Origin: Lentzea fradiae
Lineage (GTDB): Bacteria > Actinomycetota > Actinomycetes > Mycobacteriales > Pseudonocardiaceae
Direction of reading: 5' to 3'
Assembly: GCF_900100955.1 (NCBI RefSeq)
Contig: NZ_FNCC01000007.1
Location: forward strand, 124,001-188,000
Length of the DNA stretch: 64,000 bases
Shown here: piece after piece, positions 49,118 through 57,602 of the stretch
Numbering within the stretch: the first letter of the stretch is position 1
How the letters are laid out: the number at the start of each line of letters is the position of its first letter
Translations under genes and position numbers: made by a program
Notes under the pieces: generated by a model
The model's input: the letters and a program-made list of their open reading frames with translations, nothing else
Databases searched by the model: none
What the model was told of the DNA's origin: nothing

Positions 49118-50071
49118 TCAAGCGGACGCTTCGAGCACCCGATCAACATCTTCAGCCGTGTTGTACAGGTGGCACGCATACCGCGTGTGACCTGCGCGAA
49201 CCGAGGACACCACGCCCGGAACGGGCGGTTTGCCCACTGAGATGATCGCCGAACCTCCCGCCGGGCGACCCAGGCCCGTGAGGAGGCGATCCGCGAGACC
49301 GACGCAGTGCGCACGCACCGCGCCGAGATCCAGCGACGCGAGCCACGGCAGCGCCACCGCCGCGCCGACGTGCGAGATCCACGTCGGCGAAAGGTCGAAC
49401 CGCCGTGCGTCCGGACGGAGCACGAGATCGGTGCCGTAGTTCTCGCCGGTGCTGTACCAGTTCGCCGCCACGGGCCGGAGGAAGTCCATCCGGTCGGGAC
49501 GCACCGCCATCCACGCCGCGCCCCGCGGGGACAGCAGCCACTTGTACGCGACGCCGACGACGAAGTCGGCCCACGCCACCGACAACGGCATCCAACCGGC
49601 GGCCTGCGACACGTCCAGCAGCACCGGTTTGCCCGATGCCCGCAACGCTTCGAGATCGGCGATCTTGCCGTCCGCCGACTGCACGACGCTCACGGCGACG
49701 AGGTCGCACTCGTCCACCGAGGACACGATCTGGTGCCCGGCCGCGACGAACGGCAACGAGACGCTGGTGAACTCACCGGGTTCGACGAAGACCTTCGACC
49801 CGGCGGGAAGTGCCTGGGCGACCAGCGAGACGAACTGCGAGACCGTGGCACCGCACGCGACCGACGTCGCCGGTACGCCGATCAACGCGCCGAACGCCGC
49901 ACGAGACGTCTCGACGGTCTCGGTGAAGGAGGACGAGGTGTCCTGACCGCGTCGCCACCTCTCGTGGGCGGCCGCGACAGCGTCGGCGACGTGCCGCGGA
50001 GGCACGCCGATAGACGCCGTGTTCAGGTAACCGGGCGTGATGTCGAAGACCGCGCCGAACGCCTCACGCAT
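49118..50071 (-). CDS. Class V aminotransferase / cysteine desulfurase-like PLP enzyme
   Basis: A 317-aa fold-type I PLP enzyme. The cofactor lysine is in VVGVAYKWLLSPRGAAWM near residue 175. The preceding Asp/His region VLLDVSQAAGWMPL and GYLNTASIGVPP are typical of the class V aminotransferase group (isopenicillin epimerase-like). It is shorter than cysteine desulfurases and lacks their catalytic Cys loop, so it is probably an aminotransferase or lyase. The ATG at 50071 overlaps the upstream DUF4442 stop by 8 bp. Confidence 0.82.
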   Translation of the reverse strand: MREAFGAVFDITPGYLNTASIGVPPRHVADAVAAAHERWRRGQDTSSSFTETVETSRAAFGALIGVPATSVACGATVSQFVSLVAQALPAGSKVFVEPGEFTSVSLPFVAAGHQIVSSVDECDLVAVSVVQSADGKIADLEALRASGKPVLLDVSQAAGWMPLSVAWADFVVGVAYKWLLSPRGAAWMAVRPDRMDFLRPVAANWYSTGENYGTDLVLRPDARRFDLSPTWISHVGAAVALPWLASLDLGAVRAHCVGLADRLLTGLGRPAGGSAIISVGKPPVPGVVSSVRAGHTRYACHLYNTAEDVDRVLEASA

Positions 50072-50525
50072 GCGCAAGCCGCTTGTCGCGCTTACGACGC
50101 GCGTAGACCTGCTTCCTCACCTTCGCGACCACGGTCCCATCCTGCCCGACGACGTCCGTGTCGAACCAGACGAGCGCCTTCTTGCCGTCCTCGGTCTGCT
50201 CCAGCACCTGTTCGACGTGCTCGTCGGTCAGCCGGAACTCCGCGGTGACCGTGCCGCGGCCGGGCGAGACGAACTGGATCTCACCGGCCTGGTCCCACAC
50301 CACGTGGTCGCCGAGCTGGCGGAACAGCAGAAGCGCCCAGAACGGGTCGGTCATCGAGAACAGCGACCCGCCGAAGTGGGTGCCGAAGTAGTTGCGGTTC
50401 CACGGGCGCAGGCGCATCCGCACGCGCGCGTACCGGTAGTCGGCCGAGATCTCCTCGACGCGGATGCCCGCGAACAGGAACGGGGGCCACAGGTTCATCC
50501 CGAAGCGCAGGTGCCTCGCCTTCAT
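50064..50525 (-). CDS. DUF4442 hotdog-fold (thioesterase-like) protein
   Basis: A 153-aa hotdog protein of the DUF4442 family: LWPPFLFAGIRVEEISADYRYARVRMRLRPWNRNYFGTHFGGSLFSMTDPFWALLL. The THFGGSLFSM helix is the usual hotdog core. Acyl-CoA thioesterase activity is possible but the substrate is unknown. The ATG lies 11 bp after the glycosyltransferase stop and lacks a Shine-Dalgarno; TAACAC just upstream could serve as a -10 for a leaderless mRNA. Confidence 0.8.
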   Translation of the reverse strand: MKARHLRFGMNLWPPFLFAGIRVEEISADYRYARVRMRLRPWNRNYFGTHFGGSLFSMTDPFWALLLFRQLGDHVVWDQAGEIQFVSPGRGTVTAEFRLTDEHVEQVLEQTEDGKKALVWFDTDVVGQDGTVVAKVRKQVYARRKRDKRLAHA

Positions 50526-50536
50526 AAAAAACAGTG

Positions 50537-51445
50537 TTACACAACCTCCGCCAGGCTGTCCGCAACTTCTTCCGGCGAGGGCATGTGACGTATCTCTTCC
50601 GCCACCTGACCTGCGGCCTCCCGGTGGCGTCCGTCCACGAGCAACAGTCGCACGCACTCCGCGACCGACTCCGCACTCACCGCGCCGGGACGCACCGCCG
50701 CTCCCGACTCGACGAGCGCCTTCGCGTTGCCGAACTGGTCGGCGCCGCGCGGCAGCACGACCTGTGGGACCCCCTCGGCAAGTGCGGTCAGCATCGTGCC
50801 GCTACCACCGTGGTGCACGACGACGTCGGCCTGCTTGATGACCTCCGCCTGCGGCTGCCACCGCCCCGGCGCACCGACCACCACCTGGACGTCGAGGGCC
50901 GCGAGCCCGGCCGTCACCGTGGCGATCAGGTCGTCGTGGCCGAACACGGTGCCGAACGTGACGTAAACGAGCCTGTCGTGCGTGCGCACCGGAACCTCAC
51001 CGGGCGTCCCGTGCGGTACCGGCCGCAGGAGGACGCGGTCGTCGGTGAAGGCGCTGTCCTGCAACGAGGGCGGGCAGATGTCCAGGTGACGGCCGCCTTC
51101 CGGCCGCGCCAGCCCGATGCCGTCGGGGAACATCCGCCCGAAGCCGTGCCACAGCACCGGGAACGCCCTGCGCCTCGCCTCCCGGAACACCCCGGGCACG
51201 GCCCAGCCGCTGATCACCAGGTCCGGCAGCAGGCGCTCCAGCTCGGGCGCGATGTCCTCGGCGTAGATCTCGCCGAACACCAGGCCGGGGCGGAACGGGC
51301 GCAGCCCCAGCCGGTCGAGCTCGGGATGCAGCTCCTCGCCCACCGCGAAGTGCACCTCGTGCCCGGCGGCACGCAGCGCGAGCGCCAGCGGGACCATCGG
51401 ATAGGTGTGGCCGACCGTCGCCATGCCGGCGAAGAGGACGCGCAT
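50537..51445 (-). CDS. Short GT1-family glycosyltransferase
   Basis: A 302-aa GT-B glycosyltransferase related to macrolide/EryCIII-type and UDP-glycosyltransferases. The N-terminus MRVLFAGMATVGHTYPMVPLALALRAAGHEV and donor signature HHGGSGTMLTALAEGVPQVVLPRGADQFGNA are clear. Family members are usually near 390-420 aa; the reduction lies in the middle, between LWHGFGRMF and the donor domain. Acceptor unknown. No product cluster is recognisable around it. Confidence 0.82.
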   Translation of the reverse strand: MRVLFAGMATVGHTYPMVPLALALRAAGHEVHFAVGEELHPELDRLGLRPFRPGLVFGEIYAEDIAPELERLLPDLVISGWAVPGVFREARRRAFPVLWHGFGRMFPDGIGLARPEGGRHLDICPPSLQDSAFTDDRVLLRPVPHGTPGEVPVRTHDRLVYVTFGTVFGHDDLIATVTAGLAALDVQVVVGAPGRWQPQAEVIKQADVVVHHGGSGTMLTALAEGVPQVVLPRGADQFGNAKALVESGAAVRPGAVSAESVAECVRLLLVDGRHREAAGQVAEEIRHMPSPEEVADSLAEVV

Positions 51446-51484
51446 GACGCGACGTTACTGCCGTTCGTTCGTAAGATCGCGGTC

Positions 51485-51892
51485 ATGCGCAGCGAGGAGA
51501 TCCAGGTCCGCACCGGCGGCGAGGAGGTCGTCCACGACCTCACCCGGGAGTGCCAGCGGTTCCTCGACCAGGAGAACGGCGACGGCCTGCTGCACGTGTG
51601 GGTGCCGCACGCGACCGCGGGCATCGCGATCATCGAGACGGGCGCGGGCAGCGACGACGACCTGCTGACCGCGTTGGAGCGCATCCTGCCCCGCGACGTG
51701 CGGTGGCGGCACAAGCACGGCACTCCGGGTCACGGCCGCGACCACGTGATGCCCGCGCTGGTGCCGCCGTACGCGACGATCCCGGTGCTAGGCGGTGTGC
51801 TCACGCTCGGCACCTGGCAGTCCGTCTGCCTCGTCGACACCAACGTCGACAACGCCGTCCGCACGGTCCGGCTGAGCTTTCTCGCCGGCTAG
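51485..51892 (+). CDS. YjbQ/UPF0047 family protein
   Basis: A 135-aa protein with the YjbQ fold: GDGLLHVWVPHATAGIAIIETGAG, RHKHGTPGHGRDHVMPALVPPYATIPVLGG and GTWQSVCLVDTNVD. Histidines in HATAG, KHGTPGH and RDH are the conserved set. Relatives show weak thiamine-phosphate synthase activity; the physiological role is unclear. It is divergent from the glycosyltransferase (39 bp) and overlaps the convergent membrane-protein gene by 105 bp. Confidence 0.87.
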   Translation: MRSEEIQVRTGGEEVVHDLTRECQRFLDQENGDGLLHVWVPHATAGIAIIETGAGSDDDLLTALERILPRDVRWRHKHGTPGHGRDHVMPALVPPYATIPVLGGVLTLGTWQSVCLVDTNVDNAVRTVRLSFLAG

Positions 51893-52747
51893 CAGCAGCA
51901 CGACACCGGCCAGGGCCATCCCGCCGAACACCCACCACTCGGTGCTGACGGACCCGTCGTACATGAGGCTGCGCAAGCCTTCGGCGGAGAAGCGGAACGG
52001 CGTCCACGACCACAGGACCGCGCGGTAGACCGGGTTGAGCAGCTCCGGCACCTGACCCGCCACAGCGGGCGCCATCAGGTAGAAGACGCCGAGAACGGCC
52101 ATCGCGCGGATGCCGAGGTGCTTGAACAGCCCCGCCTGCAACAGTGCGAACGAGACGCCGACGGCGAGCAGGAAGCCGATGGCGGTGACGCTGAACGTGA
52201 CTCCCCACCAGGCAGCCAGCGCGACACACACCCCGGCGACCAGCACGGCGGCGGTCAACGCCGACAGCGGCCGGAAGCGGCGTCCCTTCAAAACCACGAA
52301 CAGCACCCCCGTGACCATCCCTCCGACCCACAGCAGGGCGCTCGCGGCGAGAGGCACCGTCCGTTCGGCCGCGGACACGGCCGGGGAGCCGGCCGTCAGC
52401 TCCAGACCGGCGCCCTGCGCGATGCCGGTCAGCACCTGCTGCGCGAGCTGCGTGCCGGACGGGTTGACGGCGGGGTTGAGCAGCAGGGTCGCCCGTGGCG
52501 GCGAGACCTCCAGCACGCCGTAGACCTCCTTGTCCGCCAACAAGGTGCGGGCCTCGTCGGCGGACACGGCCCTGACGCCGACCTCGGGCGAGGCGGCGGC
52601 CGTGACGCGGTCCGCGAGCGGCGGAGGCGCCACGACGGCGAGCGGGACCTCGTGCGGGTGCACGGTCGCCTGCACCCCGAAGGTCAGCAGTCCCAGGAGA
52701 AACGCCACCACCGCGCCTGCGACGGCGGTGACCAGCGCGGTGCGCAT
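51788..52747 (-). CDS. ABC-2/YhgE-like membrane protein
   Basis: A 319-aa protein with one N-terminal helix, an extracytoplasmic domain (residues 30-130, EVPLAVVAPPPLADRV...) and about five C-terminal helices, as in ABC-2 permease or YhgE/Pip-type proteins. No ATPase gene is adjacent. The last 30 residues are hydrophilic and encoded antisense to the yjbQ gene. GGAGG six bases upstream supports ATG at 52747. Several TTCATCA half-sites in the upstream region suggest a dedicated repressor encoded elsewhere. Confidence 0.72.
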   Translation of the reverse strand: MRTALVTAVAGAVVAFLLGLLTFGVQATVHPHEVPLAVVAPPPLADRVTAAASPEVGVRAVSADEARTLLADKEVYGVLEVSPPRATLLLNPAVNPSGTQLAQQVLTGIAQGAGLELTAGSPAVSAAERTVPLAASALLWVGGMVTGVLFVVLKGRRFRPLSALTAAVLVAGVCVALAAWWGVTFSVTAIGFLLAVGVSFALLQAGLFKHLGIRAMAVLGVFYLMAPAVAGQVPELLNPVYRAVLWSWTPFRFSAEGLRSLMYDGSVSTEWWVFGGMALAGVVLLLAGEKAQPDRADGVVDVGVDEADGLPGAEREHTA

Positions 52748-52762
52748 CACGGGCCTCCAAAG

Positions 52763-52829
52763 TTCATCACACGTTGAATTACGACCGCACGCTACGCCTG
52801 ATGAAGTTTTGAAGTCAACGCGTGATGAA
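52763..52829. promoter_or_regulatory. Multi-site operator region with TTCATCA half-sites
   Basis: TTCATCACACGTTGA (52763-52777) recurs inverted at 52815-52829 with one mismatch. A third, weaker copy (TTCATCAGGCGTAG on the minus strand) lies near 52792-52805. The first copy also fits a TTCA-n-C-n4-G-n-TGAA pseudopalindrome typical of TetR-type sites. The sites fill the gap between the divergent ABC-2-like gene and the Gln/Pro-rich membrane protein and could control both. Confidence 0.55.
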
Positions 52830-52851
52830 TTAATGGGCTGTCAGACCCACG

Positions 52852-53916
52852 ATGTACCGTTTGCCCGTGACGTACCCAGGTGGCGGACAGGGCGGCTGGA
52901 ACGACCAGCAGGGCTGGGGCCAGCAGCAAGGGGACTTCCCCAGCGGCAACTACCAGGGCGGCGGCTACCCGCAGTCCGGCGGCTTCCCCCAGCAGGGCCC
53001 GTACCCGCAACAGGGCCAGTACCCCCAGCAAGGCCAGTCCCCCCAGTACCCCGAGCAGGGCCAGTACCCCCAGCAGGGCGGCTACCCACCGCCGGGCGGG
53101 TTCCCGCAGCAGGGCTACGGCGGCTACGGCGGCCTGGGCGTGTACGGCGGTTTCGACGACGAGCCCCCGAAGAGCAAGAAGACGCTCTGGCTGGTCATCG
53201 GCGTCGTCGTGGTGGTGCTGCTCGGCGGTGGCGGCCTGACGTGGTTCCTGCTGTCGGGCAAGGACGACCAGACCGCGCAGCCCGGCCCCTCCACCTCGTC
53301 CGCGCCGCCCAGCACCACCACCTCGCAGCCGGCCGACGGCGCGTGCCCGAAGAACGACGGCGCGCAGTGCGTGAAGACGACGCTCGGCTTCACCTACGAG
53401 GTGCCGAAGGCGTGGGACATCCTCGACGGCGCCACCATCCCGGTCGAGAAGTTCGAGGGCGTCGCGCTGAGCGGCATCACCTCGTACGGCGACTACACCT
53501 GCGAGGGCAACGCGTTCACCAAGGGCACCAACGGTGGCGCGCTGCTGCCGAGGGGCGACATCAACCAGACCGCGACCGAGTTCACCAAGGCCGTCTCGGC
53601 GCAGTACTACTCGTCGGGCGGCGCTCCGAACATCGACGTGACGCAGCCGAAACCGGTGAAGATCGAGCACACCCAGAAGGACGGCAAGAAGGTCGTCATC
53701 GAGGGCGTGCAGGTGGACGCGACGGTCACGCAGTCCGGCAACAAGTGCCTGGCCAGCAAGGGCATGGTGAAGGTCGTCCTGCTCAACGGCACCACGAAGC
53801 TGCACGCGTTCGTCGTGAACGCCGACCTGGAGGGCGGCGGTGGCGGCACCAACCCGCCGCTGCTCAAGGAACAGGACCTGCAGAAGATCATCGAGTCGAT
53901 CGTGCCGACGACCTAG
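52852..53916 (+). CDS. Membrane-anchored protein with Gln/Pro/Tyr repeat N-terminus
   Basis: A 354-aa protein. Residues 8-105 form a low-complexity cytosolic segment with repeated PQQGQYPQQG units. A membrane helix follows (LWLVIGVVVVVLLGGGGLTWFLL, about 112-134), then a Pro/Ser/Thr linker and an exported domain of about 200 aa with cysteines in GACPKNDGAQC, YTCEG and NKCLAS. This layout resembles actinobacterial DUF-type envelope proteins; no specific family recognised. A GTG at 52867 (MTYPGGG) is an alternative start. Confidence 0.75.
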   Translation: MYRLPVTYPGGGQGGWNDQQGWGQQQGDFPSGNYQGGGYPQSGGFPQQGPYPQQGQYPQQGQSPQYPEQGQYPQQGGYPPPGGFPQQGYGGYGGLGVYGGFDDEPPKSKKTLWLVIGVVVVVLLGGGGLTWFLLSGKDDQTAQPGPSTSSAPPSTTTSQPADGACPKNDGAQCVKTTLGFTYEVPKAWDILDGATIPVEKFEGVALSGITSYGDYTCEGNAFTKGTNGGALLPRGDINQTATEFTKAVSAQYYSSGGAPNIDVTQPKPVKIEHTQKDGKKVVIEGVQVDATVTQSGNKCLASKGMVKVVLLNGTTKLHAFVVNADLEGGGGGTNPPLLKEQDLQKIIESIVPTT

Positions 53917-53935
53917 GACGTTCTGGAAGACGACG

Positions 53936-53969
53936 AAGGCGCCGGACGGGGAAACCCGCCCGGCGCCTT
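53936..53969. terminator. Bidirectional terminator between convergent genes
   Basis: AAGGCGCCGG-CGGG pairs with CCCG-CCGGCGCCTT around a GAAA loop and one internal mismatch; a short T run follows on the plus strand (CCTTTCG). It separates the Gln/Pro-rich membrane protein gene from proS. Confidence 0.85.
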
Positions 53970-53989
53970 TCGTTCGGCTACGGTTCGGC

Positions 53990-55732
53990 TCAGCCCCGGA
54001 CGACCCGGACGAGGTGCTCGACGACCTCGGCCACCGGCACGTCCTGGCGCTCACCGGACTTGCGGTCCTTGACCTCGACGACGCCGTCCTTCAGGCCGCG
54101 CCCGACCACCAGGATCGTGGGCACGCCGACGAGCTCGGCGTCCGCGAACTTCACGCCGGGGCTCGCCTTGCGGTCGTCCAGCAGCACCTTCAGGCCGGAG
54201 TCGCTGAGCTGCTTCGCGAAGTCCTCACCGGCCCGCAGCAGCGTCTCGTCCTTGCCGGCCACGACGACGTGCACGTCCGCGGGGGCGACGTTGCGGGGCC
54301 AGATCAGGCCGCGCTCGTCGTAGGACTGCTCGGCGATGGCCGCGACCAGCCGCGAGACGCCGATGCCGTACGAGCCCATCGTGATCCGGACGGGCTTGGA
54401 GTCCGGGCCGAGGGCGTCGAGCGAGAACGCGTCCGCGTACTTGCGGCCGAGCTGGAAGATGTGGCCGATCTCGATGCCGCGCGCGGCGACGAGCACGCCC
54501 TTGCCGTCCGGCGAGGCGTCGCCCTCGCGGACCTCGGCGACGTCGATGACGCCGTCGGGCGTGAAGTCGCGGCCCGCGACGAGGTCGACGACGTGGTGGT
54601 CGGCCTTGTCCGCGCCCGTGACCCACGCGGTGCCCGTCACGACGCGGGGGTCGGCGAGGTAGCGGATGCCGTTGCCCTGGATCGCGCCCGGCCCGATGTA
54701 GCCCTTGACCAGGAACGGGTTCTTGGCGAAGTCGGTCTCGTCGACCATCGCGACCTCGGCGGGCTCCAGCGCCGCCTCCAGCCGCTTGAAGTCCACCTCG
54801 CGGTCACCGGGGACGGCGACGGCCAGCAGCTCCCAGTCCTTGCCGGGGTGCTTGAGCTTGACCAGGACGTTCTTCAGCGTGTCCGCCGCGGTGAACTTGC
54901 GGTCGGTGTTCGCGTTGAGGAAGTCCACCAGCGTCTCGATGGTGGGCGTGTTCGGCGTGTGGTGCACCTGCGCGGCGGGCTTGTCGTCGATCGACTGCGC
55001 CGGGGGCACGGGCGTGGTGACGGCCTCGACGTTCGCCGCGTACCCGGACTCCGTGCTGCGCACGAACGTGTCCTCACCCGTCTCGGCGACCGCGAGGAAC
55101 TCCTCGGACGCCGAGCCGCCCATCGCACCGGACGTGGCCGACACGATCACGTACTCGAGGCCGAGGCGGTCGAAGATGCGGATGTAGGCGTCGCGGTGGT
55201 CCTGGTAGGACTGGCTCAGCCCCTCGTCGGTGAGGTCGAACGAGTACGAGTCCTTCATCAGGAACTCGCGGCCGCGCAGGATGCCCGCACGGGGACGCGC
55301 CTCGTCGCGGTACTTGGTCTGGATCTGGTAGAGCGTGACCGGGTAGTCCTTGTACGAGCTGTACTCGCCCTTCACGGTGAGCGTGAACAGCTCCTCGTGC
55401 GTGGGGCCCAGCAGGTAGTCGGCGCCCTTGCGGTCCTTCAGGCGGAAGATGTTGGGCCCGTACTCCTCCCACCGGTTGGTCGCCTCGTAGGGCTCCTTGG
55501 GCAGCAGGGCAGGGAACTGGATCTCCTGCGCGCCGAACGCGTCCATCTCCTCGCGGACGACGGCCTCGATGTTGCGCAGGACCCGGAGCCCCAGCGGCAG
55601 CCAGGAGTACCCGCCCGGCGCGACGCGGCGGACGTAGCCGGCGCGCACCAGCAGCTTGTGGCTGGGCACTTCGGCGTCGGCCGGGTCCTCGCGAAGAGTG
55701 CGCAGGAACAGCGACGACATCCTGGTGATCAC
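53990..55732 (-). CDS. proS: Prolyl-tRNA synthetase
   Basis: A 580-aa class II synthetase of the bacterial type with the YbaK-like editing insertion. Motif 1 is [31 protein letters not shown]. Motif 2 is the [28 protein letters not shown] region, and motif 3 is [17 protein letters not shown]. The insertion spans about residues 225-395. The anticodon domain is at the end ([16 protein letters not shown]). The GTG start has GGAG eight bases upstream. Confidence 0.97.
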   Translation of the reverse strand: MITRMSSLFLRTLREDPADAEVPSHKLLVRAGYVRRVAPGGYSWLPLGLRVLRNIEAVVREEMDAFGAQEIQFPALLPKEPYEATNRWEEYGPNIFRLKDRKGADYLLGPTHEELFTLTVKGEYSSYKDYPVTLYQIQTKYRDEARPRAGILRGREFLMKDSYSFDLTDEGLSQSYQDHRDAYIRIFDRLGLEYVIVSATSGAMGGSASEEFLAVAETGEDTFVRSTESGYAANVEAVTTPVPPAQSIDDKPAAQVHHTPNTPTIETLVDFLNANTDRKFTAADTLKNVLVKLKHPGKDWELLAVAVPGDREVDFKRLEAALEPAEVAMVDETDFAKNPFLVKGYIGPGAIQGNGIRYLADPRVVTGTAWVTGADKADHHVVDLVAGRDFTPDGVIDVAEVREGDASPDGKGVLVAARGIEIGHIFQLGRKYADAFSLDALGPDSKPVRITMGSYGIGVSRLVAAIAEQSYDERGLIWPRNVAPADVHVVVAGKDETLLRAGEDFAKQLSDSGLKVLLDDRKASPGVKFADAELVGVPTILVVGRGLKDGVVEVKDRKSGERQDVPVAEVVEHLVRVVRG

Positions 55733-55862
55733 GGTGGGTACTCCTCGTTCACGGGCTGTTGGAGCAGCCTACTGGTTGCCCCGTCCTGACTTGCGCGGCG
55801 GCTCTCACCGCCCCGGACCGCACCGGCCGGAATTGTCGGACCCCCTGAGTAGCGTCGCTCCC

Positions 55863-56222
55863 ATGTCCCTGACCATTGACATGATCACGCTCGACACGGG
55901 CGACGCCCGCAAGCTCGCCGGCTTCTGGACCGCCGCGCTCCGCACCACCGTCCAGAACGACTGGGGCGACTTCATCGTCCTCGCGCCGACGTCCGACGGC
56001 GGCCCGGCGATCGGCATCCAACAGGTGCCGGACGCGACGCCGGGCAAGAACCGCGTCCACTTCGACACGCACGTGGCCGACCGCGAGGCGGAGGTCGCAC
56101 GGCTGGTCGCGCTCGGCGCCACCGAGGTGGGCGTGCACAGCATGCCCGGTCTCGTCTGGTCGGTGCTGGCCGACCCGGACGGCAACCAGTTCTGCATCGC
56201 CCAGTCGGAGGAGGAGCTGTAG
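55863..56222 (+). CDS. VOC-superfamily (glyoxalase-like) protein
   Basis: A 119-aa single VOC module: IDMITLDTGDARKLAGFWTAALRT and VHFDTHVADREAEVARLVALGAT, ending in VLADPDGNQFCIAQSEEEL. It resembles the actinobacterial glyoxalase-like group; His and Glu at the usual metal positions are partly present (VHFD and the Cys-Ile end). Substrate unknown. Divergent from proS, 130 bp apart. Confidence 0.82.
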   Translation: MSLTIDMITLDTGDARKLAGFWTAALRTTVQNDWGDFIVLAPTSDGGPAIGIQQVPDATPGKNRVHFDTHVADREAEVARLVALGATEVGVHSMPGLVWSVLADPDGNQFCIAQSEEEL

Positions 56223-56450
56223 CGCGGCGCTCTGGGGGGTTCGCGGACGCCTGGCCGGTTCCCAGCCGTCAGGCGTTGGCGGGCCGGTGTTCCCGGCGCG
56301 GGCCCTGGGCGAGTGACTCGCCCAGCGTCACCTCCGCCGGCGTCACGGCGTTCATGTGCTCCACGCCAACCGAAGCTACGGGGAGGTGCTGAGCCCGACA
56401 ACCGAATAACCCGTTGCCTCCCCGGCACCGGCGCCGCGATCCTGCGCGCG

Positions 56451-57206
56451 ATGACAACTCCGAAGATCGCACCGCTGCACCAGGACCTGACGTTCCACGG
56501 CCCGTTGTCCGAGGAACGCGCCGCCCGCCTGATCCGCTCGCTGCTCCCCCTCGACGGCGCCCACGTGCTGGACGCGGGCTGCGGCTGGGCGGAGTTCCTG
56601 TTGCGCCTGCTGGCAACCGAACCCACCGCCACCGGCACGGGAATCGACCTGGACGCCGAAGCCATCGCCCACGCGCAGTCCAACGCGGACGCCCGCGGCC
56701 TCACCTCCCGCGTCACCCTGCACGTGGGCGACGTGGCCCAGCACGAGCCGGACCGCTTGTTCGACGCGGTCATCGTCAACGGCGCGAGCCAGGTGTGGGG
56801 CGGCGACCCGTCGCAGCACACCGCGAACGCCCTCACAGCAGTGCGCGCACTGCTGCGCCCAGGCGGAAAACTGTTGCTGGGCGAAGGTTTCTGGGAACAG
56901 GAGCCCACCGAGTCCCAACTGTCCGCGATGCCGATCCCCCGCGACCAGTACGGCTCCCTGGCGGACCTGGCCGACCTCGCCCACACCCACGGCTACCGCC
57001 TCCTGGCCGCCGAACAGGCAAGCCTCGACGAGTGGGACGTCTTCGAGAACGGCCACGCCCTCGCCTGGGAACGCTGGCTGCGCGCCAACCCGGACTCACC
57101 CCACGCCGACGAGGTCAGGGCACGGGCCGACACCCACCGCGGCTACCGGCTGCACGGCTGGCGAGGCACGCTCGGCCTGGCCTACCTGACCCTGCAGGCC
57201 CCGTAG
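56451..57206 (+). CDS. Class I SAM-dependent methyltransferase
   Basis: A 251-aa methyltransferase. Motif I is HVLDAGCGWAEFLLRLLA near residues 38-55, the strand-2 acidic residue is in GTGIDLDAEA, motif II is RLFDAVIVNGASQVWGG, and ALLRPGGKLLLGEGFWEQEPT follows. The substrate is unknown. The ATG at 56451 has no clear Shine-Dalgarno. The 228 bp before it contain no recognisable gene. Confidence 0.82.
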   Translation: MTTPKIAPLHQDLTFHGPLSEERAARLIRSLLPLDGAHVLDAGCGWAEFLLRLLATEPTATGTGIDLDAEAIAHAQSNADARGLTSRVTLHVGDVAQHEPDRLFDAVIVNGASQVWGGDPSQHTANALTAVRALLRPGGKLLLGEGFWEQEPTESQLSAMPIPRDQYGSLADLADLAHTHGYRLLAAEQASLDEWDVFENGHALAWERWLRANPDSPHADEVRARADTHRGYRLHGWRGTLGLAYLTLQAP

Positions 57207-57272
57207 GGCCCCGGAGCGCTCCCCTCGCGCCTGTCACGTGAGTAGCAGCAGCGCCGCGTGCCACGGGGGTGC

Positions 57273-57298
57273 AGGGCACAGGGCACAGGGCACAGGGC
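57273..57298. repeat. Tandem 7-bp repeat (AGGGCAC, about 3.7 copies)
   Basis: Three exact copies of AGGGCAC follow one another, then AGGGC. It is in non-coding sequence and may vary in copy number between strains. No function suggested. Confidence 0.7.
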
Positions 57299-57502
57299 GA
57301 CGGTAATCGCCGCGGCGGCACGGATGGGTGCTGCCACCACTCCGCCAGCCACAGCACTCACCAACCACCGCCCCCTGTGACACCACTCGCCGCAGCCGCC
57401 CACCCGCCGCGAAGGCGCCAGCCCAGCGCGAGCCATGTCCACCCCTGTCCGGCGGCGACCCGGCACCCGCAAACGCAGCGAACACGCCCCTCCCCCACAC
57501 GA

Positions 57503-57545
57503 CGAAGGCCGTCTCCCCCGGTTCAACCAGGAGAGACGGCCTTCG
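57503..57545 (-). terminator. Terminator downstream of the DEAD-box helicase
   Basis: CGAAGGCCGTCTC (57503-57515) pairs perfectly with 57533-57545 across a 17-base loop. It lies 57 bp after the helicase stop on the minus strand; a plus-strand role for the methyltransferase transcript is also possible. Confidence 0.75.
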
Positions 57546-57602
57546 CACCGTGCATCAGGAACGCGTCAGCGGAACCGCGTCACCGGCTCCGCGTCGGCGC
57601 GG

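Larger units (their letters stand above)
57207..57602. other. Gene-free interval with short tandem repeats
   Basis: No convincing gene lies here: open frames on both strands are Pro/Arg/Ser-rich and lack family features or ribosome-binding sites. It contains about 3.7 tandem copies of the 7-mer AGGGCAC (57273-57298) and, near the helicase end, a strong hairpin. Confidence 0.6.

Noticed and set aside
57207..57602. Possible small genes in the interval between the methyltransferase and helicase
   Set aside because: Frames are Pro/Ser/Arg-rich, without ribosome-binding sites or recognisable domains, and are interrupted by the hairpin.
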